Source of the DNA: an uncultured Akkermansia sp.
GTDB taxonomy: Bacteria > Verrucomicrobiota > Verrucomicrobiia > Verrucomicrobiales > Akkermansiaceae
Assembly: GCA_947589295.1 (NCBI GenBank)
Contig: CANQBZ010000002.1
Location: 1 to 64,000 of the forward strand
DNA: 64,000 nt
Reading direction: 5' to 3'
The position numbers were made by a program, and so were the translations under genes. The notes beneath the pieces were generated by a model that had not been told where the DNA came from, did not search any database, and saw only the letters and a list, made by a program, of their open reading frames with translations. Positions 9,699 to 19,020 of this stretch are shown here, piece by piece (position 1 is the stretch's first letter; every line of letters starts with the position of its first letter).

Positions 9699-10226
9699 AT
9701 GGACTCCGATTACATAGGTTACGCTATCCGTCACACTCGGATTCTTTACGCGCCGTACAGGCGTATTGAATCCTTTGGGGAGACACGCTTCAACTTTCGG
9801 CTTATTACTGAGCCGATGGATAGTGTGGGCGAGTGTCGCATACGCAGCGGCTGGGTAGAAGCCGGGAAACCTCGCATCCTCAAGCCCAAGCGCCTGAGCA
9901 ATGGTCCGGATGTGGAGGGATTCAGTGCGGAGGCAACACGCTTTTTTGAATGGATGGCGGAACATGGTATGCATATGCGAGCGCTCATTCAGTATGGGTT
10001 TCAATTTATCCGATCAGAAGTGCAGGAAGAATGCCTGCATGAGGATATTCGCGAAGTGAGTGAGCGTGTGGTACGCGAAGCAGAGAGCAGCGGCGACGCC
10101 TTGAGGGCAGTCATAGAGGGTGTAGATGACGCGTGGGAGATATCGCTGCTGCGTTTCATGATTGAGATGATTGAGCAATCGCATGAGATTAATATCTTTG
10201 ATTTTAAGCGTCACGGTCTGCTGTAG
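9699..10226 (+). CDS. conserved hypothetical protein (175 aa)
   Basis: ORF flanked by annotated genes on the same strand; no family recognised. Confidence 0.6.
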   Translation: MDSDYIGYAIRHTRILYAPYRRIESFGETRFNFRLITEPMDSVGECRIRSGWVEAGKPRILKPKRLSNGPDVEGFSAEATRFFEWMAEHGMHMRALIQYGFQFIRSEVQEECLHEDIREVSERVVREAESSGDALRAVIEGVDDAWEISLLRFMIEMIEQSHEINIFDFKRHGLL

Positions 10227-11025
10227 CGTCACGCTCGCGGAAACTCAAGAGAATTACTCGCTCTGGCCGCAAAGGCCAGCCGAGCTGGAGCAAGCGCGAC
10301 GTCTCTATGCTCAGCGGCGGGATACTCAAATGCTCACTCTACTCCAGCCTTTCATCTACAAACGAGGTTTGGCTGGACGTGAGGCCCGCCGTTTAGTGGG
10401 GCATGTACGCGTGCGACAATACCTAACGACCTCGAATCCCAATATACGCCGCCATGTTGTGCATCGGGGAGACAATTTGGATCGAATAGCTACAGCTTAC
10501 AATAGCTCGCCGGAGTTGATCATGCTCATCAATATGATGACCAAGCCATCGGACCTCAAGGTGGGACAGAGCCTCTACATAGCGCCCGCAACTATGCGAG
10601 TGGAACTGCATGTGGCGGACCGAGAAATAACGCTTTGGGACGGCCGCACTTTAGTGGCAGCGTACGGAATATCCACTTCTCCCGATCTTGCAGGCTCAGG
10701 ACAAAATGAGGAAACCACCCTCAGGGATCGTGAGGGAGAAATCAACGGCAGCCATATACCGCGTGCTTCTGCACTATTTGCCTCGTCCGATCGCATGCTT
10801 ACCTTCTCGAACGGGCTGACCATCATCAATAACAGACAACGGCCGCCACGCACAGCAAAGGCGTATGTGCAGATGCAGAGGCGCGACCTTAATGAACTTT
10901 CCTTGCTGATACGAGGTGGAGCGCGCTTATCTGTAGTGCGTGATGAGGAAAAGTACGATCCTTATGCTGTACAACCGACTGGACACAGCAAGTCGACGCG
11001 AGGTGAGGACGCGGGGAAACGGTAG
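10183..11025 (+). CDS. secreted LysM-domain protein with degenerate L,D-transpeptidase-like C-terminus
   Basis: Signal peptide MRLISLILSVTVCCSVTLA; LysM HVVHRGDNLDRIATAYNSSPELIMLINMMTKPSDLKVGQSLYI; YkuD-like start VADREITLWDGRTLVAAYGIS without the HxxG...SHGC catalytic motif. Confidence 0.75.
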   Translation: MRLISLILSVTVCCSVTLAETQENYSLWPQRPAELEQARRLYAQRRDTQMLTLLQPFIYKRGLAGREARRLVGHVRVRQYLTTSNPNIRRHVVHRGDNLDRIATAYNSSPELIMLINMMTKPSDLKVGQSLYIAPATMRVELHVADREITLWDGRTLVAAYGISTSPDLAGSGQNEETTLRDREGEINGSHIPRASALFASSDRMLTFSNGLTIINNRQRPPRTAKAYVQMQRRDLNELSLLIRGGARLSVVRDEEKYDPYAVQPTGHSKSTRGEDAGKR

Positions 11026-11081
11026 CGGGGCAGGAAAAATACAACTCGGGCAGTGTGCCAGCGTCTGGCGTGTACCGGTTA

Positions 11082-11888
11082 TCAGTGTTTTTTTCGCGGG
11101 CGTATGCCAATGTAGTCGCGTACAGATTTGAACCCCTGGCGGTAGATACCCGCAGTGGCATCCCAAAATGAGCAAGAACTCCCGCCGTCCATGTTCAATG
11201 CCATATAAACGCGAAAGGAACCCAAGCAGTTTGGGGTGCACAGGATATCAGCCAATTCACTCAAAGTAAGCGGAGAAGTGATGGCCAGACACCATCCACC
11301 AGCTCCATCCGTAGCAATAAATGTTCGCATGGCCTTATGCGTGCGCTCCAATCCCGGGACAGCCCGATAATGCTCTACTAAAAATGGCCCGCCCTGAATG
11401 GCTTCGCGCATGCGCTGCGCAGGAAAGCGAAGCGTGCGGCTACGTTCCATAAAAATTTTTTCTCCCGTGTCATAGAGGATGCCGACAACAGTAAAACCGC
11501 CGGTGGCTAACGGAGCAACGGTGCGGGAGGCGTGACGGAGTAAGCCAATGGGTGCTCGCGCAGGACCAGCGGCAAAGTAGCCTCCGTTCACCCCGGCCAC
11601 GCAAGAATTGCGACGCATGGCGATTTCCAAGTTGCCATACATCGGCTTGCCGTCTCCCTCATCCACGATGCATAGCTCATAGTTAGAAGCACGGAAAAAG
11701 TGTGCCTCAATGCGGTAGCCCTTCAGCTCGCCATGGAGCAGCCCCAGCCAACTGTCGTTCGAGGAATACTCCCGACTGCAAAATTCAGCGTATTGTCCGG
11801 CGCAACTTCCGCCACACAGAAACAAGCCCCCCACAAATAAACCTACAAGCACTCGACCCACATACTCACATGACAAGCAGCAGAACAT
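11082..11888 (-). CDS. phosphodiester glycosidase (NAGPA-like) family exported protein
   Basis: VNGGYFAAGPARAPIGLL ... AIQGGPFLVE ... RTFIATDGAG ... ALNMDGGSSCSFWD. Start at MFCCLSCEYVGRV, just after the upstream CDS. Confidence 0.75.
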   Translation of the reverse strand: MFCCLSCEYVGRVLVGLFVGGLFLCGGSCAGQYAEFCSREYSSNDSWLGLLHGELKGYRIEAHFFRASNYELCIVDEGDGKPMYGNLEIAMRRNSCVAGVNGGYFAAGPARAPIGLLRHASRTVAPLATGGFTVVGILYDTGEKIFMERSRTLRFPAQRMREAIQGGPFLVEHYRAVPGLERTHKAMRTFIATDGAGGWCLAITSPLTLSELADILCTPNCLGSFRVYMALNMDGGSSCSFWDATAGIYRQGFKSVRDYIGIRPRKKH

Positions 11889-11907
11889 GCGCGCAGCAGT
11901 AAGAGGA

Positions 11908-13059
11908 CTATTTGACCGTGGTATTGCGCTCCGTTTTCTTGACTTCGCGTTCACGTTGACGTCGTTTTTTCTCATCATCCTTTTCTTTAGCTCTGCGGGC
12001 ACGACGTTCATCAGATGTTTCATTGGCGCGCTCATTGCCCCAAAGCACGGCTAATTGAGACATTGCTCGGCCATAAAAACTCTTGGGGTCTATTTTCATG
12101 CATGCGGCAATCATGGCCTTCATGCGCTTGCTGCCACCTTCCTCCCGACGCGCTTGTCCAATGAGCAAGCAGTACGCCGCTTGCCGATCTTCTGGGCGCA
12201 GCGCCGTATCATTGACAATCTTCATGGTTTCCTGCATGAGGTCATGCAGGGTGGTATGAAAATCGGCTTTCAGGAAGCCATCCTTGGTATCCATCTGCTG
12301 GTAGAGGAATTGCAGGGCGCTGTGCTCATTGCGACGTACCAAACCTGTACTGTCACTAGGATCGGCCTCTTTAATCATATCCAACAAATCAGCAGGTTTC
12401 TGAATGGGAAGTTCCGCGACTTCCCCGAGCACTTTTGCTTTTTCTACGCCTTGGAGAGTACCGGCTCGCTGCAGCAATTCGAGCATTTTTCGATGCATCT
12501 GAAGTTTTTGAGTGATGTTGTTCAAAGCAGCCGCCCCGTCTTCATCGCCCAGAAAATCCATACCGGGTAAATTGGCATACATGTTGCCGTCTTTATCGAC
12601 CAGCATGATCGTGGGGCATACACTGAATGGGATGGAAGGCATGCCAGCAGTGATACGTCGCTGCTCGTCTGCTTGTGCTTGGTTGGGCGATTCATAGATA
12701 GGCACAGCAAGCAGTTGAGCCTGACCAGTTATTTTTTCCAGATTCTCTTTCATCCAGAATGATTGGAGCATACGCAAGCTTCGCTGATTCCAATCCGGTC
12801 CATAGCAAAAGATGATGATGCCATCATCCCCTGCTGCGCTCAGCGCCTCCTGGTAGGTTTCAGGGCGGCGTGGATTTTTAGATTCAGTTTTTTTCCCATC
12901 CGGTTGCTGTTCATTGTTACTTTCCGCCGGGGGTTCCTGCGCCGACTCCGCAGGATCAGATGTCTGCTGAGCAAGGCAACGACCGGGAGTAATAACAGCC
13001 GCAAACGCTACACCCAACGCTACGGATTGAAGAAGCTTACTTGCCTTTCTTATTGTCAT
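11908..13059 (-). CDS. exported thioredoxin-fold-like hypothetical protein lacking CxxC
   Basis: Signal-like N-terminus ending before CLAQQ; DGIIIFCYGPDWNQRSLRM ... FSVCPTIMLVDKDGNMYANLPG resembles a Trx fold. Confidence 0.55.
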   Translation of the reverse strand: MTIRKASKLLQSVALGVAFAAVITPGRCLAQQTSDPAESAQEPPAESNNEQQPDGKKTESKNPRRPETYQEALSAAGDDGIIIFCYGPDWNQRSLRMLQSFWMKENLEKITGQAQLLAVPIYESPNQAQADEQRRITAGMPSIPFSVCPTIMLVDKDGNMYANLPGMDFLGDEDGAAALNNITQKLQMHRKMLELLQRAGTLQGVEKAKVLGEVAELPIQKPADLLDMIKEADPSDSTGLVRRNEHSALQFLYQQMDTKDGFLKADFHTTLHDLMQETMKIVNDTALRPEDRQAAYCLLIGQARREEGGSKRMKAMIAACMKIDPKSFYGRAMSQLAVLWGNERANETSDERRARRAKEKDDEKKRRQREREVKKTERNTTVK

Positions 13060-15673
13060 AGACTAAAATCGCTTTGAAGTTGATGCCTTGCAGCTGCTCT
13101 GCGCCAGAATCAATGCGTATATAACGCGCCTGTGGACAGTCGTGCTCGACAGTCAGCACAATGCAGGGGTTTTCAGAGGACTCAGGAAGGTTAGCAAGCA
13201 GTTTCCAACTTTTCCCATCTACGGAGGTTTCAACATACCACTCGCGGTAGGCGGTGCAATCGCGCCCAGAAGGAACAATCACGATACCGCCTATGTATGT
13301 GCGTTTGGGCAATTCCACAGTAACTTTTCGATGCTTCCCTTTTTCAGAAATAATAGCCCCGCCCTGTGGAGTGAGAGCCGCAGAGTGGGTCACAATGCTA
13401 TCCTGCTTGGGAGCGTACATATCCAGCATGACCAGCCCACCCGGAGAGACTAGCTTGCCAGGAGGCGGCGTGAAGTCCGGCATGTTGTTTTCTCCAGGCT
13501 TGAGAAATTCCTTGCTGTATTTATTGGCCAAATCCAAATAGTATTCTTTGTCTCGTCCATTACTGCGTGGCCCTTCTAAAGAGAGGGCTGTCATCTCCTC
13601 TGCAGCGCGTATAACCGACGCTTTCAGCAGTAGCTGAGTACTCTCGTAATTCGGATCATCCTTTGGCAGTTGTGTGAGCAACTCATCCACCATACCACGC
13701 ACGCGGTCGCCAACGCTACGCTTCTCTACGTACGCGCGACGCACAGCCCAGCTCAACGCCGCGCCGAACGCGGGTCGACGTCTCACGCTATCGGCTACAA
13801 GCTTGAAAAAATTGAGTTTGATAGGCAAAGCTTTGCCAAGCGAGTCAAATTGCATGTTGAGCATCTTCTCCATGTCCCACTCTGCCTTTTCATTCTCGTT
13901 GAGATTCTCAAAATAGCTCTTAAAAGCAACCATCTTCTGCTTGCCTGTCTTGAGCGTAGTAAGCAGGGAGGGATAGATCGTCTCTGTGAGGTAGCGTGCG
14001 CACATTTCGGGGTGCTTGGGAGCAACAGACGAGCAGATAAAATCATTTACTCCGAGATATTTTGAGGGGCGTTTGCTGAGATGTTTTGCAGCAGTGTCCA
14101 AATACATCGTCCAGACAGGGTTGTAGAGAGGCTGCATCGTAACGGCCATTTCATACAAACTGAGAGCCTTGATTGGATTTTTATTTTGCGACAAAAGAGC
14201 GGCGAGAGAGCAGATCATCTGCGCATCACGAGTACGCTGCCCATCTTTATACATGTCGGTCATCATTTGCATGGCGCTCCACCTGTGCAATCCCCATGTG
14301 GCATAGTGAGGTTCGCGTTTTTCAGAGATTGAGTTGGCGGCGTGCCATTCTCCATCGACAAATACGGCGTATGCGCAATGGCCAGGTTCGCCCATGGTGA
14401 AAGCTGGCACACCGTTTGCGCACGCCGCAGACGCCCCATAATGAGATAAGCCACCGCATACAGCTCCTACATCGCGCGTCTCCTTGGCAAACAGTCCGGG
14501 GTAAATCACATCAAAGGGTTGATAGTAATATTTGGAAAAAATCACATCCCCATACTTGTTGAGGGGGAGGTAGGGTACCTGACTGCACATGCCAACGTAA
14601 GCCCGAGCTGGAGCAGAGCAGTTATCACGCTGCCAGCGTAGGCTACTGGCAAGTCCCATGGGGTGGTCGCCTTTCCAACCGCAGGGAAAGTGCATGAGCC
14701 AGTCGGGCATATTGCCGAAGGAAGAGTTGAGCAGCCCCTTGTCCCAGCTTTCAGCAAAGTAGAGGTAACGCTCGCGTGCCAAGCGAAAATTGTCCTTTGC
14801 CGGAGCCCGCCTTTTGCCTGAATCAGCAGCAATGTCGGGCAAAGGCATGCCGATTTCTTTGTAATACTTAATTTGCTCCTTGGAGAGCGGAGCACCCGCA
14901 CCATACCACCCATTGCGAGTAAACTCAACCGCCACCGCCGCAGCAATGCGTCGCTTGACGCCGGGCTTAATTTTCGTGGCGTCTGTGAGGATATCTCGGT
15001 CCATATTTTTATCCACCTGGCGAAACTGGTTAATCATGGCGAGGGCGATTTCAGGTTTTTCCATCTCTCCATCGTAAACAAAAGAGCTGATCCAAGGAAG
15101 GTTGTTGAGCAGCTCTGCCAATGAATCTGCCGTCCCCTTATCCTTCATTAGCTCAGTGAGGGCATCGAGATCAGCACGGTGCAGTAGTTCCCATTGGGCA
15201 ATTTGAAGTCGATTTTCCGGTTCACGGATGAAGGCGAGTATATGTTCGCGCCCTGGATTGCCGACACGCGAGCGGATACGGTTGGTGAGCTTACGTTCGA
15301 GCGCTTTCGGTTTGCGCCATTCGTTGGGACGAATAACACTTTTGACATTTTGCTCCTGCACGGGGCGACGTCCGTTATCCTCACCCAGAGGATGGTTAAT
15401 TTTTGTAATTTCTGCATTTTCGGGGTCTTCTTCTTCCTCCTCCTCCGGGCTATCTTCGATAACAGGTTCGGGTTCGGGTTCGGGCTCAGGCTCAGTGGTC
15501 GTTTGAGTATCAGGAACCGGCGTATCTTGATGAATAACTATTTCGGCGGTGTGTGTTTTTTGCCGAGTCTGCTGCACAATTCTCTCGCCGCCGGGAAACA
15601 TGATGGGATCTACCACGTACCCTACCGCCAACGCCACTAGGATGAGAACGATGTAGGATAGTCTCCACTTCAT
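13037..15673 (-). CDS. membrane-anchored transglutaminase-like protein with C-terminal discoidin (F5/8C)-like domain
   Basis: N-terminal TM (WRLSYIVLILVALAVGYVV); EPEPEPEPEP linker; VCGGLSHYGASAACANGVPAFTMGEPGHCAYAVFVDGEWHAAN (Cys/His of a transglutaminase core); C-terminal YREWYVETSVDGKSWKLLANLPE...ARYIRIDSG. Confidence 0.7.
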   Translation of the reverse strand: MKWRLSYIVLILVALAVGYVVDPIMFPGGERIVQQTRQKTHTAEIVIHQDTPVPDTQTTTEPEPEPEPEPVIEDSPEEEEEEDPENAEITKINHPLGEDNGRRPVQEQNVKSVIRPNEWRKPKALERKLTNRIRSRVGNPGREHILAFIREPENRLQIAQWELLHRADLDALTELMKDKGTADSLAELLNNLPWISSFVYDGEMEKPEIALAMINQFRQVDKNMDRDILTDATKIKPGVKRRIAAAVAVEFTRNGWYGAGAPLSKEQIKYYKEIGMPLPDIAADSGKRRAPAKDNFRLARERYLYFAESWDKGLLNSSFGNMPDWLMHFPCGWKGDHPMGLASSLRWQRDNCSAPARAYVGMCSQVPYLPLNKYGDVIFSKYYYQPFDVIYPGLFAKETRDVGAVCGGLSHYGASAACANGVPAFTMGEPGHCAYAVFVDGEWHAANSISEKREPHYATWGLHRWSAMQMMTDMYKDGQRTRDAQMICSLAALLSQNKNPIKALSLYEMAVTMQPLYNPVWTMYLDTAAKHLSKRPSKYLGVNDFICSSVAPKHPEMCARYLTETIYPSLLTTLKTGKQKMVAFKSYFENLNENEKAEWDMEKMLNMQFDSLGKALPIKLNFFKLVADSVRRRPAFGAALSWAVRRAYVEKRSVGDRVRGMVDELLTQLPKDDPNYESTQLLLKASVIRAAEEMTALSLEGPRSNGRDKEYYLDLANKYSKEFLKPGENNMPDFTPPPGKLVSPGGLVMLDMYAPKQDSIVTHSAALTPQGGAIISEKGKHRKVTVELPKRTYIGGIVIVPSGRDCTAYREWYVETSVDGKSWKLLANLPESSENPCIVLTVEHDCPQARYIRIDSGAEQLQGINFKAILVYDNKKGK
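15465..15494. repeat. hexanucleotide microsatellite (GGTTCG/GGCTCA)n encoding the Glu-Pro repeat
   Basis: ggttcgggttcgggttcgggctcaggctca. Confidence 0.8.
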
Positions 15674-15679
15674 ACTGCC

Positions 15680-15708
15680 TTGATAGCAGATTTTAGCTAC
15701 CTTGTCAA
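15680..15708 (-). promoter_or_regulatory. promoter TTGACA-N17-TATCAA, 6 nt before ATG 15673
   Basis: TGTCAA 15703-15708 and TTGATA 15680-15685 on the + strand. Confidence 0.55.
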
Positions 15709-15751
15709 GAGAACATCCACGCTGCACCCTCCCAGATCAAGATCGCGCGAA

Positions 15752-16117
15752 TCAGCTGTCACCCCCCTTAATAAAGTGGCTCAGTATCCACAATACGAGG
15801 ACGACGAGAAGCAAGGGCCCCGCCACAGATACCAAACCAATGAACAGAGCGAGCAGCACAACCATGACGGCTACAAAGAGCAGGATCCCACGCCAGCTCG
15901 TATAACGCGTAAGCAGCTGCCAGAGCGTAGGATTTGCCTCTTCCTGCTCCTCCTTGCGTAAATCCAGCTCAGCAAAACGGCGCCATGTGGCAGAGTTTGC
16001 GCAGCGCACCCACGTATCGTCCTTAACACGACCCTCGGCTCGCAAACGCAGCAGGTCATACCCTGTAACAGGTCCTATTTTCTTTTCCCCGGTATCGTAG
16101 TAGAACTTTCTCGCCAT
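15752..16117 (-). CDS. GYF_2 (DUF4339) domain membrane protein
   Basis: KFYYDTGEKKIGPVTGYDLLRLRAEGRVKDDTWVRCANSATWRRFAEL followed by a hydrophobic C-terminal segment. Confidence 0.75.
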   Translation of the reverse strand: MARKFYYDTGEKKIGPVTGYDLLRLRAEGRVKDDTWVRCANSATWRRFAELDLRKEEQEEANPTLWQLLTRYTSWRGILLFVAVMVVLLALFIGLVSVAGPLLLVVLVLWILSHFIKGGDS

Positions 16118-16125
16118 GGGGGGTA

Positions 16126-17511
16126 TTAAGCATGGATGGGCACACCATCCGCTGCCAGTGTTGCCTCGTGGATAGCCTCGCCGAGCGTTGGGTGCGCAAA
16201 AATCATGGCATGGAGGTCAGCATCAGTCAACTCCGATGAAATTCCAAGTTGGGGAGTGGCAATGAGCTCTGTGGCGCCCTCGCCCACGATATGGGCTCCC
16301 AAAAGCTCGCCATGCTCAGCGCCGAAGAGCAACTTGACAAAGCCGTCCGTTGAACCGGCGGCAACAGCGCGGCCAATGGCCTGGAAGGGGAACTTGCCGA
16401 CCTTGTAGGCGATGCCGGACTGGCGGAGTTCGCGTTCACGCAGACCAACGCTGGCAACCTGCGGGTGGCAATACATGCAACCGGGGACGAGAGCAGGCTT
16501 CTTGGGGACGGCACCGGACAGGAACATGCCCTCCACAGCCTGAACGGCCTCGTAGCTGGCAGCGTGGGCCAGCATTACGCCACCGATGCAATCCCCGGCG
16601 GCATACACGCCCGCCAGATTAGTCTCGTAGCGCTCGTTCACCTGGACAAAACCGCGTTCGGTAAGCTGCAGCCCCGTCGCCTCGGGCACGACAGGCACTA
16701 CGCCGACGGCAACCAGGCACACCTCGGCCTGCACGTGAGTATCCGGCTTGCCCGGGCGAGTGATATGCGCTTCCACCCCACCCTCCGTTGTGACAACGCT
16801 TTCAACTTTCGCCCCCACCAAGCAAGTCATGCCGCTTTTCTTGAACGCGCGCTCCATGGCCTTGCTGACATCGTCATCTTCGTTAGGCAGCAAGTTGGAC
16901 AGGGCCTCCACCAGCGTCACTTTGCAACCCAAGCAGCTGTACAGATAGGAAAATTCGGAACCAATGGCGCCCGATCCAATCACCAACATGCTGGCAGGCA
17001 CGCTCGGCAAAGTCAAAGCCTGCTTGCTGCCGATGATCCTCTTGCCATCCATGGGGAATGCGGGTATTTCCCGTGTGCGTGCGCCGGTAGCTATCAATAT
17101 TTTGGGCGCCCGGAGCTCTGAGACCGTCCCATCCGGGGCAGTGAGTTCCACCACGCCGGGGGCAAGGATACGGGCGGTGCCCTGCAGACGCTCTATGCCA
17201 TGCTTTTTGAAAAGAAACTCAATACCACCGCACAGACGATCGCTGACGGTCCGAGATCGCGCAACCATAGCTTCCCAATTTGCGGTCACTCCCTGTGCTT
17301 CCACGCCGTACGTCCCCGCTGCCTTCGCCATTTTACGGTACAACTCAGCGCTCTCAAGCAACGCCTTGGTGGGAATGCAGCCCCAATTCAGGCACGTGCC
17401 GCCCACGCGCTCCTTCTCTATGCAGATCACCTGCTTTCCGAGCTGCGCCGCGCGAATGGCAGCCACGTAACCGGCCGAGCCTCCGCCGATGATGATTAAG
17501 TCTGTTGCCAT
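16126..17511 (-). CDS. lpdA: dihydrolipoyl dehydrogenase
   Basis: GGGSAGYVAAIRAAQLGKQVICIEKERVGGTCLNWGCIPTKALLESA (redox disulfide CLNWGC) and C-terminal HAHPTL-type motif (IFAHPTLGEAIHEA). Confidence 0.96.
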   Translation of the reverse strand: MATDLIIIGGGSAGYVAAIRAAQLGKQVICIEKERVGGTCLNWGCIPTKALLESAELYRKMAKAAGTYGVEAQGVTANWEAMVARSRTVSDRLCGGIEFLFKKHGIERLQGTARILAPGVVELTAPDGTVSELRAPKILIATGARTREIPAFPMDGKRIIGSKQALTLPSVPASMLVIGSGAIGSEFSYLYSCLGCKVTLVEALSNLLPNEDDDVSKAMERAFKKSGMTCLVGAKVESVVTTEGGVEAHITRPGKPDTHVQAEVCLVAVGVVPVVPEATGLQLTERGFVQVNERYETNLAGVYAAGDCIGGVMLAHAASYEAVQAVEGMFLSGAVPKKPALVPGCMYCHPQVASVGLRERELRQSGIAYKVGKFPFQAIGRAVAAGSTDGFVKLLFGAEHGELLGAHIVGEGATELIATPQLGISSELTDADLHAMIFAHPTLGEAIHEATLAADGVPIHA

Positions 17512-17517
17512 GGGTCA

Positions 17518-17546
17518 AGCATAGCCTGCTGGCAGGGGCTTGTCAA
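17518..17546 (-). promoter_or_regulatory. promoter TTGACA-N17-TATGCT, 6 nt before lpdA ATG
   Basis: TGTCAA 17541-17546 and AGCATA 17518-17523 (+ strand); CAT at 17509-17511. Confidence 0.6.
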
Positions 17547-17557
17547 GTACGCTGACA

Positions 17558-17614
17558 TTTACGATTGATGATTGATGATTTGCAATTTATTGATCATGTG
17601 CGTATTAAGCATGT
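17558..17614. repeat. short intergenic element related to the TTTACGATTGA(C/T)GATT repeat family
   Basis: tttacgattgatgattgatgatttgcaatttattgatcatgtgcgtattaagcatg; shares blocks with 50200, 52608 and 55728. Confidence 0.4.
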
Positions 17615-17657
17615 TTTTGAATAGAGGGCGTATTACGCAGGGCTGATCGATGTATCA

Positions 17658-19013
17658 TCAGACTGCGCCGTACAGAGTGAACCCTGTGCATTCGCGAATC
17701 GTGACGGGCAGCAGTTCGCCAACCTTGGCAATGCCTTGTTCGATAATGACGGGCTTATTCTGCGATGTGCGCCCCTGCAAACGGTTGGGGTTCGTTTTGC
17801 TGGGGCCGTCCACAAGGATCACTTGCTGTGTGCCCACAAGCGCCCTGTTACGCGCAATGGCAATGCGGTTCACAGTGTCGAGCAGGTCATGATTGCGCGC
17901 TTCCTTCTCGCGCAAGCAAACTTGATCCGGCATATCTGCCGCCGGCGTGCCGCGCCGGGGCGAGTATTGGAAAATAAAAGCATTGTCAAACTTAATTTGC
18001 TCCACTGCCGCCTTGGTGAGTAGATAGTCCTCCTGTGTTTCCCCGGGGAAACCCACGATAATGTCCGTGGTGATGGCGAGGTCCGGGCGGGCGACGCGCA
18101 TGGCCTCGCAAAGCTCGACATACTTCTGCTGCTTGTAAGGGCGGCGCATGAGCTGCAGAATGCGGTCGCTGCCGCTCTGCATGGGGAAGTGGATATGACT
18201 GCAAAGCTTGGGCAGGTAAGAGAAAGCACGCACCAAATCCTCGCGAAAACCAATGGGGTGCGGGGAGGTGAAGCGAAGGCGCTCCAGACCGTCTACCTCA
18301 TGCACCATCTCCAGCAGACGCACAAAACCACTGCGACCGTCTATCACGGGTTCCTCACGACCATAACGATTCACAATTTGCCCGAGCAAGGTAATCTCTT
18401 TCACTCCGCTGTCAACCAGGCGTCGCACTTCATCCAAAATATCCGCCGCCGGACGACTGCGCTCCGCTCCGCGCGTGTAGGGAACAATGCAGTACGAGCA
18501 GCGCATCTCGCACCCCTGCATAATGGACACAAAGGCGGAGCAAGACGTGCGCGCAGGCAGATGATCACGAATACGGTTGTGAGCATCCGGCAGGTCCTCC
18601 ACCTCGCAAAGTTGAGCCCCCTTTCTCAACGGCGAATGAACAGCGGAAGCCAGGCGCTGCTTGAGGAGGGAGTCGCAGAGCGGGAAAACGCGATGGTAGC
18701 AATGAGTACCGGTCACCACGTCCAAACGCGGTACGGTCTCAAATAGTTCACGTGCCTTGCTCTGCACCATGCAGCCCATAAAACCGAACACCACCCAGGG
18801 ACGATCCACCGACTGCGAACAAAGCATGCCCATCTTTCCCAAGGCTTTCAGTTCCGCTTTTTCGCGGACTGAGCAGGTGTTGATCAGCACCACATCCGCC
18901 TCCAATTCGGAATTGGCGAAGCTGTACCCGCCCGCCAGAAACATAGCGGCCACCTGCTCCGAGTCACGCTCGTTCATCTGGCAACCGTAAGTCTTGATGT
19001 AAACGGAGGACAT
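17658..19013 (-). CDS. miaB: tRNA-2-methylthio-N6-dimethylallyladenosine synthase
   Basis: SVYIKTYGCQMNERDSE, radical-SAM CEMRCSYCIVPYTRGAERSR, C-terminal TRAM. Start at 19013. Confidence 0.95.
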   Translation of the reverse strand: MSSVYIKTYGCQMNERDSEQVAAMFLAGGYSFANSELEADVVLINTCSVREKAELKALGKMGMLCSQSVDRPWVVFGFMGCMVQSKARELFETVPRLDVVTGTHCYHRVFPLCDSLLKQRLASAVHSPLRKGAQLCEVEDLPDAHNRIRDHLPARTSCSAFVSIMQGCEMRCSYCIVPYTRGAERSRPAADILDEVRRLVDSGVKEITLLGQIVNRYGREEPVIDGRSGFVRLLEMVHEVDGLERLRFTSPHPIGFREDLVRAFSYLPKLCSHIHFPMQSGSDRILQLMRRPYKQQKYVELCEAMRVARPDLAITTDIIVGFPGETQEDYLLTKAAVEQIKFDNAFIFQYSPRRGTPAADMPDQVCLREKEARNHDLLDTVNRIAIARNRALVGTQQVILVDGPSKTNPNRLQGRTSQNKPVIIEQGIAKVGELLPVTIRECTGFTLYGAV

Positions 19014-19020
19014 GGGCTGG

